Source of the DNA: Acidiferrum sp963764675
GTDB taxonomy: Bacteria; Acidobacteriota; Terriglobia; Acidiferrales; UBA7541
NCBI GenBank assembly: GCA_963764675.1
Contig: CAVXTQ010000001.1
Span: 248,001-312,000, forward strand
DNA length: 64,000 bases
Direction of reading: 5' to 3'
Shown one piece after another: positions 28,061-37,215 of the stretch. A program made the translations under genes and the position numbers. Numbering within the stretch: position 1 is the first letter of the stretch; every line of letters begins with the position of its first letter. Under the pieces are notes generated by a model, which saw only the letters and a program-made list of their open reading frames with translations, did not search any database and was not told where the DNA came from.

Positions 28061-28103
28061 GTGTTTCGCATTGGCCACCCGCAAGGTCGGCACGCAGCGG
28101 TGG
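28061..28103 (+). repeat. Upstream element, copy 2 (before ADOP2)
   Basis: About 43 bases closely similar to 24943-24983 (same GTGTTTCGCA start, CCGCAAGGT and GGCACGC blocks). It sits in the 89-base gap between the two permease genes, 30 bases before the second start codon. Confidence 0.6.
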
Positions 28104-28132
28104 ACATCTCGAGTCAGAGGAGGGCCAAGGTT

Positions 28133-30760
28133 ATGTTTTGGCGCAAGCGAAAGGCGAACGACTTCGGCGATGAGATCGAATCGCATTTGCAACTGGAGAT
28201 CGCGACGCTGCGGGAACAAGGCCTGAACGAGGAAGAAGCGCGGGCCAAGGCGCGACGGGCGTTCGGCAACGTGACACAGGCGCAAGAGCGGTTCCACGAA
28301 TCGAAACGCTGGCTCTGGTGGGACCATTTCTGGCAGGACTTACGATTCGGCGTGCGGACTCTGACGAAGAATCCAGGCTTTGCCGGAATTGCGATTGCAA
28401 CCTTAGCGTTGGGTATCGCAGTGAACGCGACGATGTTCAGCATGGTGAGCGCGTTTCTGCTCCGTCGTCCGCCGGGGCACGAACCTGGGCGCGTCGCAGT
28501 GATTACCGCAGTAAATCCGGCAGCGACTTTCCAGCCCGATGTGAATCCGATCTCGGCGGCAAATTACCTAGCATGGAAGGAAGCGAGCCAGTGGTTCACC
28601 GACGCAGCGGCGATCGACGATGGTCGCACCGTCAGCCTGACTTTACAAAAGCGATCCGAGGCGCTTCACGGGGCTGCCGTGACCCGCAATTACTTTGCTG
28701 TGCTGGGAGTGTCGCCTGAAATTGGCCGGACCTTCGCGAGCGGCGAAGACCAACCTGGGCACGATCACGTGGTGATCCTGAGCCACGAGTTGTGGGCGCG
28801 GCGATTCGGGACCGATCCTTCGATCCTTTGGCATGCGATCCGGTTGAATCGCGAGGACTATGACGTTGTGGGAGTGATGCCGGCGAGCATGCGCGTGCTC
28901 GGGTACGAGGCGCAGCTTTGGACTCCGCTGACACTCACGGCGGCGGATCAGACGGCGGCAGAGCACAACACTCGCAACTTGCGCATGTTCGTGCGCATGA
29001 AGACCGGAGCGACCATCGAACAAGTACGCTCGGAAGTTGTGACCCTGGCGCAGCGAACCGCGGAGGCGTTTCCCGAGAGCGAAAAGGGCTGGGGCGCGAT
29101 GGCGCGCACTTTTCCGGATTTTCTGATCCACGATTTCAATATCGCCAACGCTTTGGTGGTGCTAATGACCGTCGTGGGATTTGTTCTGCTGATCGCGTGC
29201 GCCAACGTCGCGGGGCTTTTGTTGGCGCGGGCGTCGGGGCGACGAAAAGAGTTGGCAGTGCGCATCTCGCTGGGGGCGGGGCGAATGCGAATCGTGCGCC
29301 AGTTGCTGACCGAAGGGTTGGTGATTGCGCTGGTGGGAGGCGCAGCAGGCCTGCTGCTCGCGTATTGGGGGATTGATATTGTGGCGGCGAATCTGACGTT
29401 CAATGACGCCATCCGGACGATTGGTTTTCGGCTGGACTCCAACGTGTTGCTGTTTTCGGTTGCGATTTCGCTGGCGTGCGCGGTGCTCTGCGGCGTGGCG
29501 CCTGCGGTGAACGCGGCGCGGACAGACATCAACTCGAACTTGAAGGATGAGAGCCGCGCGACGTCGTCGGGGCGCGGCCAGAATCGTTTGCGGGCGGTGA
29601 TGGTGACGGGAGAAATTGCGCTGGCGATGTTTCTGCTGGTGGGCACGGGATTGCTGATTCTGGGGATTTACCAGATCGAGCATCAGCCACTCGGCTTTCA
29701 GCCGGACGCGTTGCTGACAGCGGTCGTGAATCTGGATGATGCGTGGTACAAAGGCGGGCCGAAGCAGACCGCCTTTGTCGAGGAGGTGACGCGGCGCGTT
29801 GCGGAGATCAGCGGCGCGGAAGGCTTCGCGGTGACATCGGACTTGCCCGCGACCGGGGCGGGTAGCGTGACCCTGCGGATCGAGGGTAAACCGGATTTGC
29901 CGGCGAATCAGCGGTTGAATGCTGCGGATTTTGTCGTCAGTGCCGACTATTTTCGGGTGGCAGGAATTCCGCTGCTGCGGGGGCGAACGTTGGCGAAGAC
30001 GGACAGCGGAGACGCTCCGCGCGTGTTTGTCGTGAATCAAGAATTTGTGCACCGGAATTTGCAAGATCAGGAGCCGCTGGGGGCGCGGGTTGGCCTGGAT
30101 GTCAACGGGGGGAATTCGGAGTGGGGCGAGATCGTCGGCGTGGTCGACAACGTGAAGAGTTATTCCGAGGATACGCGCTATGAACCGCAAGTGTACGAGG
30201 CGTTCTTGCAGCGGCCGGTGGGCTCGTTGGCGTTGATGGTGCACGCCAGCGCGGATCCGAGGAGCCTGGCGTCGGTGTTGCAAAGTGCGGTTGCGCAGGT
30301 GGACGGCGAACTTCCGGTGTCGCGAGTGCAGAGTATGAATGAGTTGATCGCCCTGCAAAAGGGTGGGAATCCGTTCATGTCGCGCGTGCTGGGATCGTTT
30401 GCGCTCTTGGCATTGATTTTGTCGGCGATTGGAATTTATGGGCTGATTTCCTACTCCGTTGGGCAGCGCAGGCACGAAATCGGCATACGCATGGCGATGG
30501 GCGCCGGAAGCAAGGAAGTGCTACGCATGGTCTTGTGGCAAGGCTTCAAGATGACGGCGATCGGAACCGCCATCGGTCTGGCGATGGCGCTGCCGTTGCC
30601 CAAAGTCTTCGACGCAATATTTTATGGACTGCACGTGCGCGAACCGCGACTTTACTTCATCGTGCCGCTGGCCATTCTCGTGGTCACGATGTTAGCGACC
30701 TATGTCCCGGCGCGCCGGGCGCTGACCGTCGATCCACTAACGACGCTGCGACACGAGTAG
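28133..30760 (+). CDS. ADOP-type MacB/FtsX-family ABC transporter permease
   Basis: 875 residues, paralogous to the preceding gene: it begins MFWRKRKANDFGDEIESH, has the same EARAKARRAFGNVTQ helix, one membrane helix near residues 80-105, two MacB-like periplasmic cores, two FtsX bundles (LIACANVAGLLLARASGRRKE and the C-terminal bundle) and the ending TLRHE. A GAGGAGGG ribosome site lies about 10 bases before the ATG at 28133. The two permeases are clearly related but well diverged, so the duplication is old. The intergenic gap carries a copy of the element found before padR, suggesting an internal promoter or a duplicated control region. It is convergent with the next kinase gene. Confidence 0.94.
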   Translation: MFWRKRKANDFGDEIESHLQLEIATLREQGLNEEEARAKARRAFGNVTQAQERFHESKRWLWWDHFWQDLRFGVRTLTKNPGFAGIAIATLALGIAVNATMFSMVSAFLLRRPPGHEPGRVAVITAVNPAATFQPDVNPISAANYLAWKEASQWFTDAAAIDDGRTVSLTLQKRSEALHGAAVTRNYFAVLGVSPEIGRTFASGEDQPGHDHVVILSHELWARRFGTDPSILWHAIRLNREDYDVVGVMPASMRVLGYEAQLWTPLTLTAADQTAAEHNTRNLRMFVRMKTGATIEQVRSEVVTLAQRTAEAFPESEKGWGAMARTFPDFLIHDFNIANALVVLMTVVGFVLLIACANVAGLLLARASGRRKELAVRISLGAGRMRIVRQLLTEGLVIALVGGAAGLLLAYWGIDIVAANLTFNDAIRTIGFRLDSNVLLFSVAISLACAVLCGVAPAVNAARTDINSNLKDESRATSSGRGQNRLRAVMVTGEIALAMFLLVGTGLLILGIYQIEHQPLGFQPDALLTAVVNLDDAWYKGGPKQTAFVEEVTRRVAEISGAEGFAVTSDLPATGAGSVTLRIEGKPDLPANQRLNAADFVVSADYFRVAGIPLLRGRTLAKTDSGDAPRVFVVNQEFVHRNLQDQEPLGARVGLDVNGGNSEWGEIVGVVDNVKSYSEDTRYEPQVYEAFLQRPVGSLALMVHASADPRSLASVLQSAVAQVDGELPVSRVQSMNELIALQKGGNPFMSRVLGSFALLALILSAIGIYGLISYSVGQRRHEIGIRMAMGAGSKEVLRMVLWQGFKMTAIGTAIGLAMALPLPKVFDAIFYGLHVREPRLYFIVPLAILVVTMLATYVPARRALTVDPLTTLRHE

Positions 30761-30800
30761 GGTACTTTCGCCGAGCGGAGGTGCGAGGAAGACCGCGCAA

Positions 30801-32551
30801 CTACTTGAGAGCCAAGACAAGCTGCGAATCGGCTCCGATGGATTGGGGGACGCCGGCGTCGACGCTGAGGCCTTTGTTGCGCAGCTCTAGGTGCAGTGTC
30901 TTACGCTTCTTGGCCCGAAACTCGGTGCTGACAATGTTGGAAGTCTTGCGATTGGAGCCGAACCCGGCGACGACGCGGAACTCGTGCACGCCGGGCGGCG
31001 CATAGAGATTGTCGAAGACCTTTTGGGTTTTGACGCCCCGCTCGAAGTAAACCTTGCCGTCCATCTCAACGGTGAAGCCCAAACTGGAGGGAAAACGATC
31101 GGCCTCGATTCGCAGCTTGGCGCTGTCGCTGGGCTTCAGCGCGGTTGGGTCAAAATCTACCCGCGCAGGGGGAGCTTCTGGTGGCGTTGCAACGGGCGGT
31201 GGTACCACGGCTGGCGCAGCCGCGGTGCTGGCTGTGGTTGCTGCACCGTCTGGACTAACGGCGCCCGGTTTTGCGGCTTTCGGCACTTTCTTTGGTGGAG
31301 TGGCCTTGGGTTGCTCCGGCGGCGCTTCAGGGAGCGAAGCGTTGGCATCGCTCGCAGGGGCCCCCGCGCTGCTCGCTGAATTGAGCGCGCCTTCCGAAGA
31401 AACTGTTGCATTTGCGCTGATCGCCCCCGATCCGGTTTCTTGTGCGACGGAGGAGCGCGTCTTGCCGCGAAGGGCGTACCATCCACCCGCCAAGAGCGCA
31501 GCGAGAGCCGCTCCCGCCAGAATCGGCATCATTTTGGTATTTGGCCGGGAACCTGGCTGTTGCGGCGTCCCCGCTGTGGCGACCGGCTGCTGAGATACAG
31601 GCCCGATGGTCGGGAGCAGCGGGTTGGAGTCCAGCGTTACGTCCATCGTGCCACCGGTGACTGGCAGCGGCATGGTGATCGACGGAACTGCGGGGGCTTC
31701 GAGTGGGCGTCCGCCGCGGACGGCCACTAGATCACGTGCCAAATCTTCGCCGGTCTGGTAGCGCGCTGCAGGATCTTTCGCCAGGCAGCGCAGAATGATT
31801 TGCTCCAGGCCGACCGGAACCGCGGGATTCAGTTTTCGCGGCGGCACGGGTTCGGTGTGCACCACTTTGTAGGAAACGGCGGTGACGGTGTCGCCCGGGA
31901 ACGCCTGGTCGCCGGTCGCCAGCCAATACGAGGATCACGCCGAACGAAAACAGGTCGCTTCGTCCGTCGATCGAGCGAGCCGGTGAATTGCTCCGGCGGC
32001 ATGAACGCGGGCGTGCCTAGGAGTCTGACCGGTGCGTGGTGAGCTGCGAAGCGGCGAGCTTGGCGACGCCGAAGTCGGTGATTTTCGGACGCTCGATTCC
32101 ATACTTCTCTCTGGACGTGAGCAGGATGTTCGCGGGCTTGATGTCGCGGTGCACCACGCCGTGTTTGTGCGCGTAGCCGAGCGCTTCGGCGATCTGCTGC
32201 CCGATTTCGCAGACGCGTTCGAGTGTCAATCGCTCGGCCGCTCTTGGCTGCATCCGCGAGCGTTTGCCCCTCGATGAACTCCATGACGAGGTACGGGAGG
32301 CCGTCTTGCTCGCCAACGTCAAACACCGGCACGATGCCCGGGTGCGCGAGGCGTCCCGCGGCGCGCGCTTCGCCATAAAAGCGCTCGCGATACTCCTGAC
32401 CTTGCGGCCCGCTAAGCGCCAGCGAGTGAATTGTTTTTAGCGCCACGATGCGGTCCATCGCCGGGTCGCGCGCAAGGTACACCGCGCCCATGGCGCCGCG
32501 ACCCTTTTCTTCGACGATCTCGTAGCGGCCGATTTTGTTTAGCGCGTCCAT
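30801..32551 (-). pseudogene. Ser/Thr protein kinase with periplasmic domain, four frame breaks
   Basis: Pieced together, the product is about 580 residues: kinase N-lobe from 32551 (KGRGAMGAVYLARDP, then the catalytic lysine in VALKTI), HRDIKPAN and DFGVAKLA in a second frame (about 32250-32040), LLGTPAFMPPEQFTGS back in the first frame, DGRSDLFSFGVIL in a third, and the C-lobe end, a membrane helix (ILAGAALAALLAGGWYAL) and a Pro/Ala-rich linker with a beta-rich C-terminal domain in the frame ending at 30801. Breaks lie near 32245, 32035, 31970 and 31930. Every conserved kinase block survives, so sequencing indels are more likely than decay. The C-terminal domain is PEGA-like but I cannot place it firmly. 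Convergent with the second permease gene. Confidence 0.75.
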
Positions 32552-32653
32552 TTGCGGTAAGTAATTACTTTAGCACTCACTTCCCACCGCGATTTCGCCC
32601 GCATGGACGCCCGTTGCTGGATGTGCACCTGGACAATGGTCCCAGTCGCCGAT

Positions 32654-34168
32654 TTACGGCCGAGGCGTGGGTTCGCCCGGAGACATGGTGCGTTCGGGCA
32701 TGGGCACGTTGGTTTCGCGCACCGGGCGGTCCACTTCGCCCGGGCGTGCCGGCGCTTCGAGCCCGTCGGTGAGCAGGTAGCCTTGCAAGGCGATCCCGTT
32801 GGTCCACACGCCTTCAAGGGCGGCGATGTACTCCACCTGCAGCTCGTACAATCTTCGCTGGGATTCCAGCACGCGAGGATAGGAAGCCAGCATCAGGCCA
32901 TATTTCTCGACCATTAGGCCGTAGGACTTTTTGGCGCGTGGCAGGATGGCGTCGCGAAACTCGACGGCCATGAGCCGCGCGTTCGCGTATTGGTCTACGG
33001 CGGAGGCGGCGCGGTCGCGCAGCGTGAGCGCGATGCGCTTCTTTTCCTGCTCGGCACGGTCCATCTCTGCGCGCGCGGCGGCGATGTCGCCCTGATTGCG
33101 GTTGAAGAGCGGAATCGGCACGCTTACTTCTGCGATGCCTTCCCAGCCCTTTGCAAACGGCAAGCGGTCCAGCAACTCGTTGTTGTACTCCATGCCCGCG
33201 CGGACCTGCACATCGGGAATGGGTTCGCGCTGCGCTCGCGCTGCGAGTGCTTGCGCGCGTGAGGTCGTAGCATCGGCAATGCGCACCGCGGGACTTTCTT
33301 TCACAATGGCGTCCACTGCCTCTTCTTCGTTCAACTCCGGCCAGTCTTTCTCCAAATCGCCGGCGACAGTTGCCACCGGCATGTCGGGCTGACCGATCAC
33401 TGCCGACAGCGAACGCCACTCTTCTCTCAGCGTGTTCTCTTGCATTCTTGCGGCGATGCGCATGCGTTGCGCTTCCACTTCGGCGTCGAGGACCTCGGCT
33501 TCGTCGGCCTGTCCGGTGTTCATCAGGCGACGCTCGGTATCAGCCGCATCTTGTGCAATTCTGGAGAGATCGCGGCGCGCGTCGAGCAGTTCCTGTGCGG
33601 CGAGTACGCGCAGAAACGCCATTTTCACCCCGCTCTCCACGCGGATGCGTTGCTCCTCGGCTTCGATCGTTGCGAGCTTCGCTTCCTTGCCGAAGACGTC
33701 GCCGCTCAAGCGCAACTTTCCTGCGGTCACGATCGTTTGTTGCACGAAGAAGCCTTGTTTGCCGCCGCCGACCGAACCGCCGCGAATCTCGTCTCCTGTG
33801 TAGCCGACGGTTGGATTTGGATAGAGGCCCGCTTGCTGTTGGCGCGCACTCGCAGCGCGAATTTCGGCCTCGGCCTGGCGCAGTGTCGGATTCATTTCGC
33901 GGGCGATTTTCTCGACCTGCTCGAGGGTGACGAGTGCGCCCTCCGCTTTCGTTTGCGCGCGTCCCATGTGCGGATACCGCGCCTCGACGGCCTTGATGTC
34001 TCCGTGATGATGCTGGGCGTGCTCTTGCGCGTCGGAAGGTGTGGGCTTCGCCATTTCCTGGGCACGCGACTCGCCAGCGAGCAGGGAGGCCAGGAGCAGA
34101 GCGGCGATGCTCGCCGCCGTTGTCATTTCTCCTGCTGGGAAGGCTCTACGAATTGGAGTGATGTTCAT
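32654..34168 (-). CDS. TolC-family outer-membrane efflux protein (CusC-like)
   Basis: 504 residues. A signal peptide ends near ESRAQE, followed by a His-rich stretch (EHAQHHHGD, about residues 49-57) that could bind metal. Residues about 80-440 hold the two OEP repeats with long helical hairpins (LRQAEAEIRAASARQQQAGLYPNPTVGYTG; VSVPIPLFNRNQGDIAAARAEM). These proteins form the outer-membrane tunnel of RND or ABC efflux systems; no pump or adaptor gene is present here. The start overlaps the end of the multicopper oxidase gene by 23 bases, so the two are translationally coupled, which points to copper or silver export. The Pro-rich C-terminal tail is unusual but uninformative. Confidence 0.92.
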   Translation of the reverse strand: MNITPIRRAFPAGEMTTAASIAALLLASLLAGESRAQEMAKPTPSDAQEHAQHHHGDIKAVEARYPHMGRAQTKAEGALVTLEQVEKIAREMNPTLRQAEAEIRAASARQQQAGLYPNPTVGYTGDEIRGGSVGGGKQGFFVQQTIVTAGKLRLSGDVFGKEAKLATIEAEEQRIRVESGVKMAFLRVLAAQELLDARRDLSRIAQDAADTERRLMNTGQADEAEVLDAEVEAQRMRIAARMQENTLREEWRSLSAVIGQPDMPVATVAGDLEKDWPELNEEEAVDAIVKESPAVRIADATTSRAQALAARAQREPIPDVQVRAGMEYNNELLDRLPFAKGWEGIAEVSVPIPLFNRNQGDIAAARAEMDRAEQEKKRIALTLRDRAASAVDQYANARLMAVEFRDAILPRAKKSYGLMVEKYGLMLASYPRVLESQRRLYELQVEYIAALEGVWTNGIALQGYLLTDGLEAPARPGEVDRPVRETNVPMPERTMSPGEPTPRP

Positions 34169-35492
34169 GTTTCTCCTCGGGAGTGCCGGACTTCTTGCGC
34201 GCCATGATTTCGTCGTACTGATCGTCGGGGAGGACGCGAATCAGGGTCATCATGCCCATCATTCCGGCGCTCCAGTTTTGCGGGAGGCCGTGGGTCTCGG
34301 GCTTTACGACGGTCTCGTCCATGCCCATCTCCATGAAGGCGTCTTGCGGGAAGCCTTTCACATCGTTGGCGTTTTCCGCGATGGGGGAGTGGTGAATGTG
34401 TTCGAAGCCGACGGTGTTGGCGAGCGTTTGCATCTGGCTGAGGGCTTTGGGATCGGTTTGGTCGGCGGTCTCGATCATGCGGTCGCGGAGCAGGTCCATC
34501 ATGCTGTTCATCATGTGATGAGGGAGATGGCAGTGGAGCATCCACGCGCCCGGATACTTGGCTTCAAATTCGATGACGCGGGCTTGCGCGACGCCGACAA
34601 GCACTGTGTTCATGGGATACCAGGTGGACTCGGGAGCGCGTCCACCTTCGGTGCCGGTCATCACGAACTGGTGGCCGTGCAGGTGGATCGGGTGATGGTC
34701 CATGCCGATGTTCACGATGCGCAAGCGAACGCGGCTGCCGAGGCGCGCGATCATCGGAGTGATCGCCGGTGCGGAGACGCCATTGAACGTCAGCCAGTTG
34801 TATTCCATGCCGGCCGTGTTAGGCACGGTGTTGCTGGGCAGCACGGCCCACTCTTGCAAAATGATTCCGTAGTCGTGATCGGTGCGCGGCTTGTACGGTT
34901 TCTCGGGATGAGCGATGAGAAATCCGATCTGGCCGATCATTTCCTGCATGGCACTGTGCGCGTGGTAGAAAAACGTGCCTTCTTGATGCACGGTGAATTC
35001 GTAGGTGTATTTCTCCCCGGGAGCGACGGGCTTCTGGCTGATCCAGGGAACACCGTCTTGTTCGATGGGAATTTCCAAACCGTGCCAGTGCAGCGTGGTG
35101 GACTCGGGCAAGCGATTCTCGAAGATCACGCGCACGCGATCGCCCTGCTGGACCTGAATCGTTGGCCCGGGGCAGCTTCCGTTGTAGCCCCAAGCGTCGA
35201 TGGTCTTGAACGGAGCGATCTTGCGCTTTACCGGCTCGGCTGTGAGCTTGAACACTTTTGTTGCGCCGTCTAACTCGTAGCCGAGGTCAGGCACGTCGGG
35301 TGTGATCATTGGCGGCCCCGCCGCGGGCTCGCGTTCGTGCTCGTGTGGGGAAGGCACGTGGTGTGGATGCGAGGCGAAGGCCGTGGCGCTGCCAGCTTGA
35401 GTATTGCGGGCGCGCAAATCGGTGCCTGCTCCAAACAGTCCTACGCCGAGCACCGCGGCGTCTTGGAAGAATTTTCTGCGAGTATTGTTCAT
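34146..35492 (-). CDS. Multicopper oxidase (CopA/CueO-like)
   Basis: 448 residues with a twin-arginine-like signal (NNTRRKFFQDAAVLGVG). After a His-rich N-terminal stretch (HPHHVPSPHEHE) come cupredoxin domains carrying all copper motifs: HWHGLEIP, FYHAHSAMQEM, HPIHLHGHQF and the HCHLPHHMM block joining type 1 and type 3 sites. The C-terminus has Met-rich (GMMGMM) and His-rich (EEKHEHHSN) segments, typical of copper-handling oxidases. The expected role is periplasmic Cu(I) oxidation and detoxification. The ATG at 35492 is chosen because the upstream extension to 35636 lacks any family similarity and the Tat-like signal starts there. It precedes and overlaps the TolC gene. Confidence 0.95.
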   Translation of the reverse strand: MNNTRRKFFQDAAVLGVGLFGAGTDLRARNTQAGSATAFASHPHHVPSPHEHEREPAAGPPMITPDVPDLGYELDGATKVFKLTAEPVKRKIAPFKTIDAWGYNGSCPGPTIQVQQGDRVRVIFENRLPESTTLHWHGLEIPIEQDGVPWISQKPVAPGEKYTYEFTVHQEGTFFYHAHSAMQEMIGQIGFLIAHPEKPYKPRTDHDYGIILQEWAVLPSNTVPNTAGMEYNWLTFNGVSAPAITPMIARLGSRVRLRIVNIGMDHHPIHLHGHQFVMTGTEGGRAPESTWYPMNTVLVGVAQARVIEFEAKYPGAWMLHCHLPHHMMNSMMDLLRDRMIETADQTDPKALSQMQTLANTVGFEHIHHSPIAENANDVKGFPQDAFMEMGMDETVVKPETHGLPQNWSAGMMGMMTLIRVLPDDQYDEIMARKKSGTPEEKHEHHSNS

Positions 35493-35593
35493 GTGTACCT
35501 CACGTTGCTGATTTGCGTTGCGGTTACGAATGGCGAAACGGTTGACGCTCTCGTCTTGCTCAATGTGGCAAGACCGCGCCGTGGCCGCTGTAG

Positions 35594-35613
35594 CCGCGGT
35601 CTTCAGACCGCGG
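35594..35613. repeat. Perfect GC-rich inverted repeat
   Basis: CCGCGGTC and its complement with a TTCA loop, in the 183-base gap between the small Cys/His protein gene and the multicopper oxidase gene. No T-run follows on either strand, so it is not a standard terminator; it may be an attenuating hairpin or a dispersed intergenic palindrome. Confidence 0.6.
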
Positions 35614-35675
35614 GATTTAGATGACACACACATCACTCTCGGGGCGATGATTCCAACACATCGGTGGAGGATGAC

Positions 35676-36113
35676 TCAGATTTGCAGGATTGTCGTGCTT
35701 GCGAGTATGTCTTTCGATCCGACAGCGCCAGTAGCATCCCGCCAACGCGTGCGATTAAGGTCGAGCAAAGCAGCGAGTTTCTTCTGTGTGGCTATCGCAT
35801 CGAGCGGAGTCGACTTGTCGCTGCGCGCCGACTGGGACCCACTGCTGCTGTCGCTCGACAGGGTTGCAGACAACTCCGGCCGATTACAGGCGGTCATCGA
35901 AGCGAGGGCTGCCGGCGTTGCCTCCCGTTCACCGGAAATAGCTGTGTGATGGCACTCTCCAGCTCCCGATTCCGAAATGGCAGCAGCGGATGCGCAACCG
36001 TTCGTAGCCGCACACATCGACCCACAGAATGGCGCAAGGAACATCGCCAGGATAGTCACAGTAGCGACGGCAGCCGCAGGCAGTCGGTACTTTCTTGGAA
36101 CGGTCTTCTTCAT
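35676..36113 (-). CDS. Small secreted Cys/His-containing protein
   Basis: 145 residues, unrecognised. A signal-anchor or signal peptide at about 12-28 (AAAVATVTILAMFLAPF) is followed by C-x3-C (FCGSMCAA), two further cysteines and an ECHH motif around residues 53-56, then a polar Ser-rich region. The Cys/His pattern near the N-terminus, together with the adjoining copper oxidase, suggests periplasmic metal binding; that is inference from position. It lies 36 bases after cydB on the same strand and 183 bases before the oxidase gene. No clear ribosome site supports the ATG. Confidence 0.6.
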   Translation of the reverse strand: MKKTVPRKYRLPAAAVATVTILAMFLAPFCGSMCAATNGCASAAAISESGAGECHHTAISGEREATPAALASMTACNRPELSATLSSDSSSGSQSARSDKSTPLDAIATQKKLAALLDLNRTRWRDATGAVGSKDILASTTILQI

Positions 36114-36149
36114 TTCGAATCTTAACGCTACGCTGAGGGCGTTACGCCG

Positions 36150-37206
36150 TCAACTTGAATAGCCGTGCCCGTGTCCGTCTTTTACAACCACGACCTTGCC
36201 GGCGAACGAACGATAGACATAGACGGAATAGCCTGTGGCGAGGAGCATTCCAATCACCCACCAGATCAAGCCTACTTTTAAGCCATAGTCCGCGGCCTTG
36301 GTGCTCGTGACCGTGAGCGAATAAACGGGATTCCGCGCCGGCAGCACCATAGGGTACACGCCAAAGACGACGCTAGTCAGCATGCCGGTCAAATACGCGC
36401 TGGACGCCAGGAAGGCCTTGCGCTCGTCGCGCTTGACGAGTTCGAATTGGACGCCGGCAAGACCCGCGACCGCCAGCAGAGGGAACACGAACCCCCAAGG
36501 CCACGTGGTGAAATTTTCTTTCACCTGCGGCTGCACGCTGAAGGTGAGCGCCGTCACGATGGCAGTGATCGCGGCGACGCCCCACCAGGTTTGCCGCGCG
36601 AGCTTGGCCGCGCGTTCGCTTACCACTCCGCTCGTCTTGAGCTGCACCCAGAGGCTGCCGTGCATCATGAGCGCAAGCAAGCGCGAGCACGCCGACTAGG
36701 ATCGTGTACCAATCCAGGATGCCGGTCTCTTCGCCAAGCCGAAAATTCGTCCACAGCGGCTCGAAGAAATATCCACTGGCGTCTAGGGGTACGCCGCGGA
36801 CGACGTTGGCGAGCGCCGCGCCGAAAAAGACGGCGAGGAGCAGGCTGGAGGCGGAGAAAAGGAAATCCCAAACGGGCTCCCAGACGGCGCTGTGAAGATG
36901 ATTGCGAAATTCGATCGAGGTGCCGCGAAGAATCAGCAGCCAGAGGACCATCATCAGCGGGAGATAAAATCCGCTGAAGCCACTGGCGTACAGAGCGGGG
37001 AACGCAAAATAGAGCGTGCCGCCCGCGGCCAGCAGCCAGACTTCATTGCCGTCCCACACCGGGCCGATGCTGGCCAGAACTTGCCGGCGCTCCTCATCCG
37101 TCTTCGCTACGAGCAAATGAATGGCCCCAGCACCGAGATCGAAGCCGTCAAGCAGCACGTACATCGCGATCATGATCGCTACCAGGCAAAACCAGATCGT
37201 TCCCAT
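36150..37206 (-). CDS. cydB: Cytochrome bd-type quinol oxidase subunit II, one frame break
   Basis: About 350 residues when read across one single-base break near 36680. The N-terminal part (37206 down) has the family start (IWFCLVAIMIAMYVLLDGFDLGAG), the GPVWDGNEVWLLAAGG block and RGTSIEFR; the C-terminal part in the other frame continues with LALMMHGSLWVQLKT and the last helices. The break falls in a CTTGCTTGC run. CydB pairs with CydA in the membrane to reduce oxygen with high affinity, without copper and without pumping protons. It starts 9 bases after cydA. Both frames encode well-conserved sequence, so the enzyme is probably intact in the organism. Confidence 0.9.
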
Positions 37207-37215
37207 GCATGCTCC

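Noticed and set aside
29162..30475. A 437-residue open frame antisense to the second ADOP permease
   Set aside because: Arg/His-rich low-complexity translation, no signal or domain; the permease on the other strand is unmistakable.
34041..35273. A 410-residue open frame on the plus strand over the multicopper oxidase gene
   Set aside because: It is the antisense shadow of a gene with all four copper motifs in the correct order; its translation is His/Val-rich without any family pattern.
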